A stretch of 64,000 nucleotides of DNA from CAWJLS01 sp963843755 (GTDB taxonomy: Bacteria > Acidobacteriota > Thermoanaerobaculia > Multivoradales > DATKCC01). The stretch lies in the NCBI GenBank assembly GCA_963843755.1, contig CAWJLS010000013.1, positions 1 to 64,000 on the forward strand. Reading direction: 5' to 3'. This document shows positions 8,417 to 18,381 of the stretch, in pieces; position 1 is the stretch's first letter, and every line of letters begins with the position of its first letter. A program made the position numbers and the translations under genes. Under the pieces are notes generated by a model. It was not told where the DNA came from. It saw only the letters and a program-made list of their open reading frames with translations, and made no database searches.

Positions 8417-8445
8417 AGTCATGCCGCCGGGACGAGGGGCCAACC

Positions 8446-11373
8446 ATGACTCGCGGAACCGTGTGTCCCCCGGTCCATCTAGTGCTCGTGGACGATGACG
8501 TCCATGATTGGCTTCCGTGGCTGGAAGCGGCTGCCAGAGAGCACCTCGCCAAATGGAAGCCTCTCCAGCGTGGTTTCTTCGATCTCCGGGTGCATACCTG
8601 TCTCTCCCAGAAGAGCTTCCTATCGAAGGTTCGATCGCTGTTGGGTAATGAGGAGCCGGTCTATGCGGCGGTGGACCTGATCCTCCCTCGGAGCGATGGC
8701 GACGAGGTTCCCGACTCCTATGCCTGGAAAGAGGTCATCCGTTGGTGTATCGAGCGGCGGGTCGATGCTGAGAATGGAGGGGCAGCCTTCCAGTTTTGCG
8801 TCATGAGCCACGATCTGGAGAAGCTCCGGGAGCTGTACTCGGATGCAGAGCAGGGCGAAGCTCTCCAGCGGCACCAGGTTCGGAAGCTCGACAAGGCCCA
8901 GATCACCCAGTCTGTTGATTCGAAGGCCAAGCTGATGCCTCTGTGGGAGGATCTCCAGTCGTTCATCCTGGATCAGATCGAATCAGCGGTGGTCCCTGAA
9001 GGAGGGGCTGGTCGGACTGAGTGGTCGCGATTGATCTGGTTCGGCGAGGATCCCCGGCTCTGTGAGCTGCGAAACCGTGCCGAGCGGGTGGCCGCTGATC
9101 CGAAAGGCGGCTTGTACCTGCTGTTCTCAGACGGGTCAGGCTACGCGGAGGACTGGTTCCACCTGGTTCGATACTTGAGGAGCGACGACCCCGACAGACG
9201 ATACAAGGTCCTAAACCTGGCGACCGTCAGACCCTTTGAAGATCCGGACTGGCATCGCTCGCTCCGGGAGCCGCCGAACGACCTGCTGATCACCGGCTTC
9301 GATCGTTTCGTAGTGCAAGGGATCGACCTCGGCGGTGTCTTGGAGGACAGCGGTCTCTTCGACACGATCCGGTCCACCGATCGGCGGGTGTTCATCCAGT
9401 TCCCGACGGTCCTTTCCAGTGGCAACGCCGTCAAGCTCTCGCTCGACCAGGAGGAGCTCGCGGTGCTGGAGCGTTGCCTCGACGCCGTGGGCGTGCCCAC
9501 GATCGAAGACCTGGATCGAAATCTCGTCCATGCAAGGAATCCGCGCCTGCTCCGGTTTCCCCGATTCAGCGACCTCAAGGCCGCCGGGCTGACGCGCCGC
9601 ATTATCGAGCACGAGGTACAGCAGTGCCAGGAGAATCTCTCTCTGCCGGGGTGGGACCTCGATCCGGAGCTGGCCTGCGTCCTCGCGGAGCTCCCCTGGC
9701 GGCGCCGCGACGGCGGGTTCTCGGCTCTTCGCGACGCGATTCGGGCAGCGTACAGGATCGCTGCCCGAGGGTCCGAGGGCGCAGGAGAGGACCTGACCGT
9801 CGGCATCGAGCTGTTTCCGCACGACCAGGTGAAGGCTGCCTACGCTGGCCCGGTCGGTCTCGAGCTTCGTGGCCGACGGCTGTTCGATCTGTTGACCGCC
9901 CGCAAGCCCCTGCTCCCGGCACAAGAATCCCTGGGATCGGCGCGCCTGCACGGCCTCGAAGAGCTGCTCGAGCTGTACACCGGGTTGCGGCGACTGGTCG
10001 ATCTGCAGAAACGGCTCGAGTCGGAGGGGATCTCCACCACGACCGAGAGCCTCTCGCCGCACCATATCCGGGCGCTCCAGAAAGCACACGAGTTCCTCGA
10101 TCAGATCCTCGGCGGGCCGGAGTACCTGGCGGATCGAATCGAGCGCTTCCGGCGGGTCGTGGAGGATCCCACGTTGCAGCACCTGGAAGAGGAGGCCTAT
10201 CCCTCGCTCAAGGCGCGCGAAGACTGGCGTGAACTGGTGGAGCGCATCCAGTTCGTCTGGCCGTTCGACACGTTCCCTCTGCCCGTTGCGGTCTCCGACT
10301 ACCTGCGTCATAGCGCGGTCGTACCGGAGTTCACCCCCGACTTCCCACGGATTCTGCGCCGCTACCCTCGCCTCGCGGCCGAGTGGGACGAAGTCGAGGC
10401 GCGGCGGCTCGAGCTGCGTCAGGAGCTACAGGCACGGGAGAACGAGCGCTGGTTGGCCGAATGCTACGTCCGGGAGCATGACAGTCAGCCGGTCTGCGTG
10501 CACCTGTCCGACGGCGTGGAACCTCTCCATGGGCAGCCCCATGCCTTCGAGCGCGCGTTTCGGTCGTTTGTCCTGTTCAACACGCACCTGGCGGTGTGTG
10601 AGAACCGCTTCGCTTTCGACGGCCGGTTTCTGGAGGAGGGGCAGATCGAGAAGACGCTGCACCGAGTCGACCTCGGTTCGGGCCTTGCCCTGCTGGAAAC
10701 GTACCGAAAACGGCTGGACCACGAGGCGGGGAGTCGCACCGTCTTCTCAACCTGGCACGATCGCTGGCCCAAGGCCAGCGAGCAACTCGACGCTGTCCGG
10801 CTCGGCCGCAAACTGGCGAAGTGGCTGCTTTCCCATCGCGTGATCCGGGAGTCCGACGACGGTTCGGTCCAGCGGATCGCCGATCTCTCGGCAGAGTCAG
10901 AAGAGCTTCCGGTAGCGGACTTCCTCGATATGTTCCGCTTGGTTCGCAACGAGCTGATCAAGGGAGGTCCGGATCTCGACTTCTGGAAAGAAGAGGGGGA
11001 GGATGCCTGGGATCTGTTCCGGCGGTTCGTCAGTGCCTCGAGCCGAAAGGACGTTCGGCTCGCCTTCATACCGGACGATGGAGGCTCTGTCGTCTTCTGG
11101 CAGCGGCACAAGCCGCGCTCTGCACCATCCGGTCTTCCCGGGCTCCTCACCGTGGTCGCCGGTTCCGAAGCACATCCCCTCTTTCCGATCGACGACCTGG
11201 TCCGGGCGGACCCCGAGACCTGGAGCCTCTGGGGGGCGTACTCCCAGGGTGAGGACTGGCTCAGCCTGACCCGTGACAGCCGGACGAAGCTCAAGCCGGG
11301 GCCGGAGGTCCCGTGGCTCCCTACCCAAGAGGCTTTCCGGTCGTCCCCCCTCTGGAGCCCGGCGAGTGCCTGA
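8446..11373 (+). CDS. Receiver-domain protein with degenerate AAA+ region (operon gene A)
   Basis: First gene of the nine-gene operon, 975 residues. An N-terminal receiver domain has an acidic triplet (D16-D18), putative phospho-acceptor D77 in AAVDLILPRSDGDE and a Lys near 148. The region at about 195-420 follows the layout of sigma54-activator-type AAA+ modules, but the Walker A position (LLFSDGSGYAEDW) lacks the GK(S/T) core, so ATP binding is doubtful. The rest (about 480-975) is unrecognised and helical. The ATG at 8446 is chosen over 8389 because GAGGGG (8434-8439) lies 6 nt before it. Its first half is laid out like the first half of the ATPase fusion gene at 22085, and they look like paralogues. 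No DNA-binding domain is visible. Confidence 0.75.
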   Translation: MTRGTVCPPVHLVLVDDDVHDWLPWLEAAAREHLAKWKPLQRGFFDLRVHTCLSQKSFLSKVRSLLGNEEPVYAAVDLILPRSDGDEVPDSYAWKEVIRWCIERRVDAENGGAAFQFCVMSHDLEKLRELYSDAEQGEALQRHQVRKLDKAQITQSVDSKAKLMPLWEDLQSFILDQIESAVVPEGGAGRTEWSRLIWFGEDPRLCELRNRAERVAADPKGGLYLLFSDGSGYAEDWFHLVRYLRSDDPDRRYKVLNLATVRPFEDPDWHRSLREPPNDLLITGFDRFVVQGIDLGGVLEDSGLFDTIRSTDRRVFIQFPTVLSSGNAVKLSLDQEELAVLERCLDAVGVPTIEDLDRNLVHARNPRLLRFPRFSDLKAAGLTRRIIEHEVQQCQENLSLPGWDLDPELACVLAELPWRRRDGGFSALRDAIRAAYRIAARGSEGAGEDLTVGIELFPHDQVKAAYAGPVGLELRGRRLFDLLTARKPLLPAQESLGSARLHGLEELLELYTGLRRLVDLQKRLESEGISTTTESLSPHHIRALQKAHEFLDQILGGPEYLADRIERFRRVVEDPTLQHLEEEAYPSLKAREDWRELVERIQFVWPFDTFPLPVAVSDYLRHSAVVPEFTPDFPRILRRYPRLAAEWDEVEARRLELRQELQARENERWLAECYVREHDSQPVCVHLSDGVEPLHGQPHAFERAFRSFVLFNTHLAVCENRFAFDGRFLEEGQIEKTLHRVDLGSGLALLETYRKRLDHEAGSRTVFSTWHDRWPKASEQLDAVRLGRKLAKWLLSHRVIRESDDGSVQRIADLSAESEELPVADFLDMFRLVRNELIKGGPDLDFWKEEGEDAWDLFRRFVSASSRKDVRLAFIPDDGGSVVFWQRHKPRSAPSGLPGLLTVVAGSEAHPLFPIDDLVRADPETWSLWGAYSQGEDWLSLTRDSRTKLKPGPEVPWLPTQEAFRSSPLWSPASA

Positions 11374-14300
11374 GCGGAAGAAGGGGGGCAGGCCCGAGGA
11401 AGGCCTCCGCGTGGAGGCTCCCGCGGCCAAGATGCGTGCCGGAGAGTGGGACTACCTGAAGGAGCTCCCCAAGCTCAACCGGCACTGGTATCGGCGCTGC
11501 CTCGACGACCTGGGCAGGAGCCTCCAGGAGACTGGAGCCAGCCCGACCGTTGCCGAGTTGGAGCGGCTCTGCGACAGGGTTGTCACGACATTCTTGCGGT
11601 CGATCACCTCCCAGGCCCCGGACTCCGAGGCGCCGCAGTTTCCCGCCGACCGGGTCTACTTCATTCCGTTCGAGGGAGATCGCGCGGGCAGGTTCAACTT
11701 CGCCAAGCCGTACTACCAGGTGTTGGAGGTGCCGCAAGCACTGTCCAAGATGGGTGGGAAGGGGCATGAGACCGAGAGCCTCTCGGGCAGTCTCTGGTCG
11801 TGTCTTCCCTGGCTCGAGGGCAACGTGCGGATCGATCCCGCCAGGTCCATGTCGGAGCGGACCGAGGAGACCCTGACGTTTCAGGAGCTCCTTTCGCGGG
11901 CCCCCGAAGAGACGGCTCTCGGTGCGCGGCAGGGCATGGTCCGGCACCTGAGGCTTCGCAAGTCGCTTCTCCTCCGGGGCGACGACGAGGACATCGCCAG
12001 TGGACAGACCCTGTTGCGCGTCTGCCGGCAACAGGCTCGGAAGGGCCAGCGGAGCTCGCGCGGAAAGAGGGGCAAGAGCCCGGCAAAGCCCGCCGCCGCG
12101 AGTCCTGAAGAGGACTTGAGGAAGCTCCTGCTGGTCGCTCTCGCGAAGGTCTTCGAAGCGTACCGGCTGGCACCGGGAAAGGCCGAGATCGAGGAGATCC
12201 TCGGCAACCAGGTGGACCTGCTCCGCTGGCTGGCGGATCTCTCGGGGTTGCCCGGGGAGTTGAAGAGCAGGTCGGAGACCCCGGGGCGGACGGGCGATGG
12301 GCCGGCCGGCCGAGACATCCTCTGGTTGTCGAGCGAGAAGAAGGATTTCGATGCAGTACGTAGGCTCCTGCTTCGTGGCTACTTTCTCGGTTCCGAGAGT
12401 ATCGGTGCGGTAGGCAAGGAGGTCTCTGAGCTTCTGGATGGCTGGGCCGGGATCAGAGAGTCGGAAGAGGCGGGGGATCAGGGTGATACGGAGCAGGAGA
12501 CGAAGGAACGCCCCACGACCGCGGCCGTTGCCGAGGCTCTGTTCGAACGGCGGGACAAGCTGGCTTCGGCCCCCTTCTTCCTCGCACTTCGCTGGCGCCG
12601 GGAGGGGCTCGAGCGGAAGGGTGGGGAGCAGTCCTCCGGACCCGGCGCGGCCGGTCGAAAAGGTTCCGGGGACGGTAAGCCTGACGGTGAGAAGGCACAG
12701 GACGGAGCCGGCGAGGCTCTGCGCGCCGAGATCGAAGGCTTCCTAGACGAGCTCGGCAAGCACCTGGAGAGCTTTGCCGACTACTTCCTCCGGTCGCAAC
12801 GGGAGCTGGATCTCGAGCCACGGATACGGACCTCTGACCGGGATGACGGGCGCCGCGCCGGGAGCGCCCAGGCGTCGTTCGTGTGGGTCTGTCCCGATTT
12901 CGAGGACCTGACGGCCTCGCTACCGCTGGGGCGCACCGCCGGTCTCGGGGACCGGGAGATCCGCGCCATCGAAGCTGGGCGGGAAGACATCACCAGGCCG
13001 TACCGGCTCTTCTTCCGCCGGCTCGAAGCCGAGGTTCTGGATCGTCACTCTTCGGCGATCAGCAACTACTGGAGGATGCAGGGGCAGGCCGCCCGGGAGG
13101 AGCGCCTGTTCGGGTCGTTCGAGGACGCGCGGACGAAGCTCAAGCAGCCGCCCGCGATCTTCAGCCACGAGTTGCCGAAGGATCCGAGCCCGCAGAACAT
13201 GTTCCTGCGGGTCAGGATCTGCGACTCCCTCAACGAGCCGGTGATCGACGGTCTCTTCGTCCTGTCGACTGACTACGACGAGGCAACGGTCTGGCGCAAG
13301 TTCGGAGCGGCCCGTCCCGGTGTTCAGGCCGAGGGGGACGAAGAAGGGCTCGGGGAAGTGGAGGACGTCCGGTCCGACGATGTCCAGGATCTCCTCGCTT
13401 TTGCCAAAGTGTTCTTCTTCATCGTCCGCGACTACCTCCACGGGCTCGATCGGGCGCGGGAGGCCGCGGACATCGGCCTGCTGAACCAGTTTCTCTACGA
13501 CAAGCGCCTGACCCATCTGGAGAGACGACTGAAGGTCGATCTGACAGGTGGGGAGAAGGCGTCGGTCGCCCTGACCGATGCCGAGCGGTGGCAACCGATC
13601 GTCGACAAAGTACTCAACCACTACGCTTACTCCTTGCTCGACAAGCCGGAAGACGTCCGCAACGAGACGTTCCCGTACGACCGGCTCCTGCTGATTCCTC
13701 TGGCGGAGGAGGGAGGGCTGTCCGTGGGAGAGGAGGCGGGCCGGGACCCCGTCGGCCTGGTGCCAGTTCCGTTCTACCTGTTCCAGGCGATCTTCGTGGA
13801 CTGCGAGCAGGGGGAGATCCAGGGCTCGCACTACTCGTTGGTCAAGCCCTTCCAATCACCGATCGAACGGTTGAGTCTCTTCAACGAACGGTTTCGGAGC
13901 CGCAGCTTCCAGAAGGTGTACGAGGTCGACGGTGAGCAGGTCAGGCTCACCAGTTCCCTTGAGAAGCACTACGTCGGAGCAATCAAGACAGAAGACGGCC
14001 AGGACGACTCCTGGGTCGTCAAGCTCGGCGCGGAAGACACCAGGGGGATTCACTGGGCACGTCGGGCGCTTACGGGATTCTGGCAGGAGAGGGTGGCGGG
14101 ACCCACGGGAAGACCACGGACCGGGAAGGACGGTCAGCTCACGTCGGAGGATGCTCGGACCTTCGTCCAGTTTCTCAGTCGCCTGACCCAGGATCTCGAA
14201 GACATCGATCGCCGCCGGCCCACCGACCTGCGCGGGGCAGTCCTTCGATTCCTCCTCCGGTTCTCTCTTCTCCAGGCCCTGGTGCGGTGTCTCGAGCGGT

Positions 14301-17300
14301 CAGCCGAAGGGAGCACGGAGCTGGGCAGGGACAGGGCGCTGGAGTTCCTCGAGAACCACTACCGGGAGAGGGATCTCAAGCTCAAGTTCGACGAGGCAGA
14401 GGATCTCGACGTGCTGCGGCTCGCCCGACGGGCGGACCTGGGCACTGCCCAGGACGACGAGAGTGGCGGCATCGACATCGTGGAGCGGTTGCGGACCGGC
14501 GGGAGGTCTCGGAGAGAGATGGACGATCCGCTCCCGGATCCGTTCTCTGAGTTGGACTTCCTCAGCCTCCAGTTGGGTACGGACGAGCCGTTTCTGCTGG
14601 CGCTCTTGCGCTATTTCTCTGACCGGATTCGCAAGGCGTCCGACGGATCGGAGAAGACCGAGAACGACGCGGATTCCAACGGTCCGCCGACGACCTGGTA
14701 CCAGCCCCTGTTGACCCGGCCCGTGAGCGCTTCGCGGGACGTGAAGGGGACGACCGCAGAACGGATCGAGAAGGTTGTGCGGCCGCTCGACAGTCTCTAC
14801 GATGCCATCGGCGCCGGGGAGGATGCCCTGTCGGTCTTCCTGGGGACGGTGAGCCTGGAGGTCGGGCAAGGGCAGCGGAGCCCGAAACGGTTGCGCTGCC
14901 TGGTCGCGATGATTCGGGATTTCGACGACTCGCGAGGCAACCTCTACCAGTCGGCGAAGGATCTGGGCGAGCGGCTCGAGGGGGACCGCAAAGACCTCAC
15001 CCTGTTCACCCGGACGTTCTTCAAGAGCGCCGAGCGCAATCTCAAGGTCGCCCGCGAGCAGCAGCAAGTCCGGGTTCTGACCGAGGAGATCCAGGACATC
15101 GCTCGATCCTGGTATTCGCAAGGGATGGACACGGTCGGGCGCGACCTCCGGGCGGTGCTCGATCGGTTCTTCCAGGGAGCCACCGTCCCTCGGCTCGATC
15201 GGCTGCAGCCGGAGACGATGGAGCGCCTTTTCCAGACAGCGGTCGAGATTCTCTGTCAGGAGCAGACCACCCGTGAGGACCAACCGATCGAGCTGGAGAG
15301 CTTTCCGTTCGATCGCATCCTCCACGTCCCGATCCTGTTCGGGGCCGACGCCGCCGCCTGCCTCTCCTACGCCAGGGCCGCCCAGGAGGGGTCCGAAGAG
15401 GACGACGAATCCCCGTACGAGCGAATCCGCCGTCTGGGACGCCACAAGCTGTTGAGCGGGGGCAAGAAGCGTCCGGTCAAGGACCAGCCCCGCCATCTTC
15501 ACCTGGCCGCTCTGCGCACCGCTCCAGAGCTTGCGGCGGAGGTCCGCTCCCTCAGGCACGTGCTCGAGACGGTGGCCGACCCTCGCTACGCTGATGGATT
15601 CAGGCGGCGGCTGTACCAGGCCGACCCTTTGCAGACGCTGGTGATCGCGGGCACGCTCCACCACCTTCTGCGGCTGCTTCCGGCCGCGCAGAACCCTGGG
15701 CGGGACGGAAGCGAGCCCAAGCTTGGCGGGAGGCTGGCAGACCTCCGAAGCCTGGTCGAAGACGCGCTGGCCAAGAATATCGAGAGCGTCGAGCAGAGAG
15801 CCTCCTCGTGGCGGGAGGAGTCCTTGGTGCGGACGGCGGTCTTCATGGATCAGGCGGTGGTGCTCGACCCCGTCGAGCCTGAACAGGAGGGCCGAGAGCG
15901 GACGCTTCAGTCGCGTCTGGAGGACCCGGGGCGGGTTCCGGTGCTGGCAGACCTGTTCCGTGCCGTCGAAGGCGGGGAGGACTGGGCCTACGGTCTGGGC
16001 CGAGAGGGGAACCGCTCCAAGGTGTTCTATGTCTTCTACTCGTTCCCGCCTCCGAAGGGCTTCATGGAGCAGTTCGAAGCGGGCGCAAGAGCGTCGTATC
16101 ACGGTGTCTTCTGCCTGGTCCTGGACGACGTTGCCACGGACGAGAAGCTGGGAGACAGGGTGGCAGAGGCGGCCGACCGGGCCGACATCGACACCTTCTT
16201 CCACAACGTCATCGACCGGCTGCGGCTGGTGCTGGAGCTTCAGATCTGGCGGTACCGCCTCAGCTTGTCGAGGACCGACCAGACGGCCACTGGCCTGCTT
16301 CACAGGCTCAAGAACGAGCTCAACGAGCCGGCGAAGGCATTTGCGTTCTTGGATACCGCACTCCACTCGGACAACGGGCTCGCCGAGCAGAAGACGGCTC
16401 TCCTCGACCGGATCCGGCGGGCGCAGGAGAGCATCGGAGAGGTCCGCAAGACCTTCGAACAGCTCAAGGGCTTCTCTGACAAGCAACGGGGCGACGTTCC
16501 GCGCCAGACGTTCTCGTCCTCGTTCGTCGGCTGGAAGCTCGTGGAGAGTCTCTGCTCGGCGGCGGTCGCGGCGGCCAAGGAGACCGATCGCGCCGACGGG
16601 AGACCGCATCCCGGCAAAGAGACCCTCCAGAAGATCGAGTCGATCAAGGAGGAGGCCGAGACGGCGAAGAAGAGGGAGCTCCAGGGACCCTCCGGCGGGT
16701 ACAGGACAGATCCTGGTGTCGACCTCCAGCGGATCCAGCGCGCCCTCCACCGCCTGGGCGAGGCTCTCCAGAGTTTCGTCTCGACCGGCGGGCAGGAGGT
16801 CGAGATCATCCTCTCGTTCGTCGTTTACTCGGACAAGACACTCCGCATGCGCGGGAGCTATCGACTGGAAGAGGCGCTGAACATCCTGGTGGAAAACGCC
16901 TTCCAGGCGGCTTGGGGCCGGCTCGAGAGACAGCTCGAGGACCAGGAGGTACCGGACCCGGTCCAGGTGCGCATGGTCTGTCGGTCCTCGGGTGGAGGCG
17001 AGGTGCTCCTGGAGATCATCAACTCAGGCAAGCCGTTGGACGACGAGTTCGCGACCACGCTCAACGACGACGTGGCACGGCCGATTGGTGGCCGACGCTA
17101 CAGCCGGTCCGGCGCCAAGAAGCTTGGTGGTTCGGGCTTCGGCCACTACTTCGCCCGCCAGATCGTGGCCGAGACGTGTGGTGGCCGGGAGGCCGGGAAA
17201 CAGCTCGACGTCAAGATCGCGAATCTTCCGGAAGACGACGGAGGGTCACCGTTCCCCCTCGTCCGGGTGCGCGCGAACCTGCTCGAGGCGCGCCCCGCGA

Positions 17301-18361
17301 CGCCGCGGAAAGTCAGCGTGCAGCGCCTGCTCGATGCGGTGGTCCGGGTCGTCGACAAGCCTCTAGAGGAGCTCGCCAAGGGGTCAGGCGAGCTGGTCGA
17401 GGACAGATCGCGGGAGTGCTGGCTTCCCGACGACGTCGATCCTGGGGAGCTGTTCCAGGCCATGTTGTCGGTGATGGAGGTGGATCGGCAGTCCAAGGAG
17501 GAAGCGTTGCACACCTTCCTGAAGAACAACCTCCTCGCCAAGCTTCGGCTCGGCCCCGGCGAGCTCGTCGACGATCTGAGGGAGAGCGCGAGTCACCTCC
17601 TCGAGCACGCGGGCGCCAAGAGCAAGGGCCGCGCCCGGCTGGAGCAGCTCGTCCGCGAGCTCGAGACAGTTCTGGGCACGACAGCCTCCTTCGAGGAGCT
17701 GAGGGTATGGCTCGAGGACTGGCGCACCCGGGACGCACGCCTGATTCGTCGGGTCGTCGCCAACGGGTCGAAGGCGGGAGTCCCCATGCTCGGCAAACAG
17801 CTCGATCGCTGGTTGGCGGAAGGAGAGTTTTCTCTCCTCGACCTGCTGTCGCCCTCCGAGCGGGAGAGGGCCTCCGAGAGGTGGCAATCGTTTCAGCCCT
17901 TCGTCGGGACAGAGCGTGGGGTCGACCTGCTGTTCGAGATCCTCGACCAACACGGAGACGAGGTCGACCGTTCCAAGGACGCGGTCCCGGAGTGTGTTCG
18001 GGAGCTCTTCAAGCAAGAGGACTGGGCCCTCACCTGCTGCACCTCCGACGGCCAACTGGAGCTCAGTTTGGAGCTGGCCGACGCGGAGGGTGTCGGCCAG
18101 CTCGAGCCTTCCGAGGTGCCGAGCGTCTGCGACACGCTCCCGCAAGCGCAGCTCGGGTCCGCGTTTTCCCAATACCAGCAGTCGATCGCCGGCGCAAACC
18201 GGCACGGGACCGAGGTTGGCAATGGCGGAGCGGCCGGGCTCTCCCTCTGGCGCCGCCTGGACCCGTCCCGTGAGGCCGGGGCGTGCCAGGTGATGTCGCG
18301 GGTCGGCACGGTCAGGTTGTCCATGACCGGTTCCGGCGTGGACTCTCCACTGCCGGCATGA
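11366..18361 (+). CDS. Giant histidine-kinase-like protein (operon gene B)
   Basis: About 2,331 residues, much longer than ordinary sensor kinases and without a membrane helix I can see. A dimerisation/phospho-acceptor-like helix carries H1646 (LLHRLKNELNEP), followed by a coiled segment and an HATPase domain: N box LNILVENAFQAA (N1844), a G1-like INSGKPL with Asn where Asp is usual, and G2 motif GGSGFGHYFARQIV. The long N-terminal part contains three copies of a segment built around F-P-x-D-R-x(3)-I/V-P (near 92, 769 and 1312). About 350 residues beyond the ATPase are unassigned. I chose the GTG at 11366 (8-bp overlap with gene A); GTG 11411 or ATG 11432 are alternatives. It probably phosphorylates the receivers of this operon. 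Confidence 0.75.
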   Translation: MPERKKGGRPEEGLRVEAPAAKMRAGEWDYLKELPKLNRHWYRRCLDDLGRSLQETGASPTVAELERLCDRVVTTFLRSITSQAPDSEAPQFPADRVYFIPFEGDRAGRFNFAKPYYQVLEVPQALSKMGGKGHETESLSGSLWSCLPWLEGNVRIDPARSMSERTEETLTFQELLSRAPEETALGARQGMVRHLRLRKSLLLRGDDEDIASGQTLLRVCRQQARKGQRSSRGKRGKSPAKPAAASPEEDLRKLLLVALAKVFEAYRLAPGKAEIEEILGNQVDLLRWLADLSGLPGELKSRSETPGRTGDGPAGRDILWLSSEKKDFDAVRRLLLRGYFLGSESIGAVGKEVSELLDGWAGIRESEEAGDQGDTEQETKERPTTAAVAEALFERRDKLASAPFFLALRWRREGLERKGGEQSSGPGAAGRKGSGDGKPDGEKAQDGAGEALRAEIEGFLDELGKHLESFADYFLRSQRELDLEPRIRTSDRDDGRRAGSAQASFVWVCPDFEDLTASLPLGRTAGLGDREIRAIEAGREDITRPYRLFFRRLEAEVLDRHSSAISNYWRMQGQAAREERLFGSFEDARTKLKQPPAIFSHELPKDPSPQNMFLRVRICDSLNEPVIDGLFVLSTDYDEATVWRKFGAARPGVQAEGDEEGLGEVEDVRSDDVQDLLAFAKVFFFIVRDYLHGLDRAREAADIGLLNQFLYDKRLTHLERRLKVDLTGGEKASVALTDAERWQPIVDKVLNHYAYSLLDKPEDVRNETFPYDRLLLIPLAEEGGLSVGEEAGRDPVGLVPVPFYLFQAIFVDCEQGEIQGSHYSLVKPFQSPIERLSLFNERFRSRSFQKVYEVDGEQVRLTSSLEKHYVGAIKTEDGQDDSWVVKLGAEDTRGIHWARRALTGFWQERVAGPTGRPRTGKDGQLTSEDARTFVQFLSRLTQDLEDIDRRRPTDLRGAVLRFLLRFSLLQALVRCLERSAEGSTELGRDRALEFLENHYRERDLKLKFDEAEDLDVLRLARRADLGTAQDDESGGIDIVERLRTGGRSRREMDDPLPDPFSELDFLSLQLGTDEPFLLALLRYFSDRIRKASDGSEKTENDADSNGPPTTWYQPLLTRPVSASRDVKGTTAERIEKVVRPLDSLYDAIGAGEDALSVFLGTVSLEVGQGQRSPKRLRCLVAMIRDFDDSRGNLYQSAKDLGERLEGDRKDLTLFTRTFFKSAERNLKVAREQQQVRVLTEEIQDIARSWYSQGMDTVGRDLRAVLDRFFQGATVPRLDRLQPETMERLFQTAVEILCQEQTTREDQPIELESFPFDRILHVPILFGADAAACLSYARAAQEGSEEDDESPYERIRRLGRHKLLSGGKKRPVKDQPRHLHLAALRTAPELAAEVRSLRHVLETVADPRYADGFRRRLYQADPLQTLVIAGTLHHLLRLLPAAQNPGRDGSEPKLGGRLADLRSLVEDALAKNIESVEQRASSWREESLVRTAVFMDQAVVLDPVEPEQEGRERTLQSRLEDPGRVPVLADLFRAVEGGEDWAYGLGREGNRSKVFYVFYSFPPPKGFMEQFEAGARASYHGVFCLVLDDVATDEKLGDRVAEAADRADIDTFFHNVIDRLRLVLELQIWRYRLSLSRTDQTATGLLHRLKNELNEPAKAFAFLDTALHSDNGLAEQKTALLDRIRRAQESIGEVRKTFEQLKGFSDKQRGDVPRQTFSSSFVGWKLVESLCSAAVAAAKETDRADGRPHPGKETLQKIESIKEEAETAKKRELQGPSGGYRTDPGVDLQRIQRALHRLGEALQSFVSTGGQEVEIILSFVVYSDKTLRMRGSYRLEEALNILVENAFQAAWGRLERQLEDQEVPDPVQVRMVCRSSGGGEVLLEIINSGKPLDDEFATTLNDDVARPIGGRRYSRSGAKKLGGSGFGHYFARQIVAETCGGREAGKQLDVKIANLPEDDGGSPFPLVRVRANLLEARPATPRKVSVQRLLDAVVRVVDKPLEELAKGSGELVEDRSRECWLPDDVDPGELFQAMLSVMEVDRQSKEEALHTFLKNNLLAKLRLGPGELVDDLRESASHLLEHAGAKSKGRARLEQLVRELETVLGTTASFEELRVWLEDWRTRDARLIRRVVANGSKAGVPMLGKQLDRWLAEGEFSLLDLLSPSERERASERWQSFQPFVGTERGVDLLFEILDQHGDEVDRSKDAVPECVRELFKQEDWALTCCTSDGQLELSLELADAEGVGQLEPSEVPSVCDTLPQAQLGSAFSQYQQSIAGANRHGTEVGNGGAAGLSLWRRLDPSREAGACQVMSRVGTVRLSMTGSGVDSPLPA

Positions 18362-18381
18362 CAGACGGAGGCGAATGCATC

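Larger units (their letters stand above)
8028..8445. other. Divergent intergenic control region (418 bp) between TIR gene and signalling operon
   Basis: This is the longest non-coding stretch in the window and is visibly richer in A/T than the flanking housekeeping DNA. I see no tRNA, convincing small ORF or insertion sequence. It contains two copies, in opposite orientation, of the element TAATCACAGGYTATC: 8076-8090 reads toward the TIR gene and 8400-8414 toward the operon. It also holds a TATGAT box (8362-8367) inside a short dyad (GGAAT-ATG-ATTCC, 8358-8370). It probably serves both transcription units. Confidence 0.6.

Noticed and set aside
8028..8445. Small RNA or attachment site in the divergent region
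   Set aside because: No strong hairpin with T-run, no tRNA-like sequence and no repeat matching the island's right edge could be seen.
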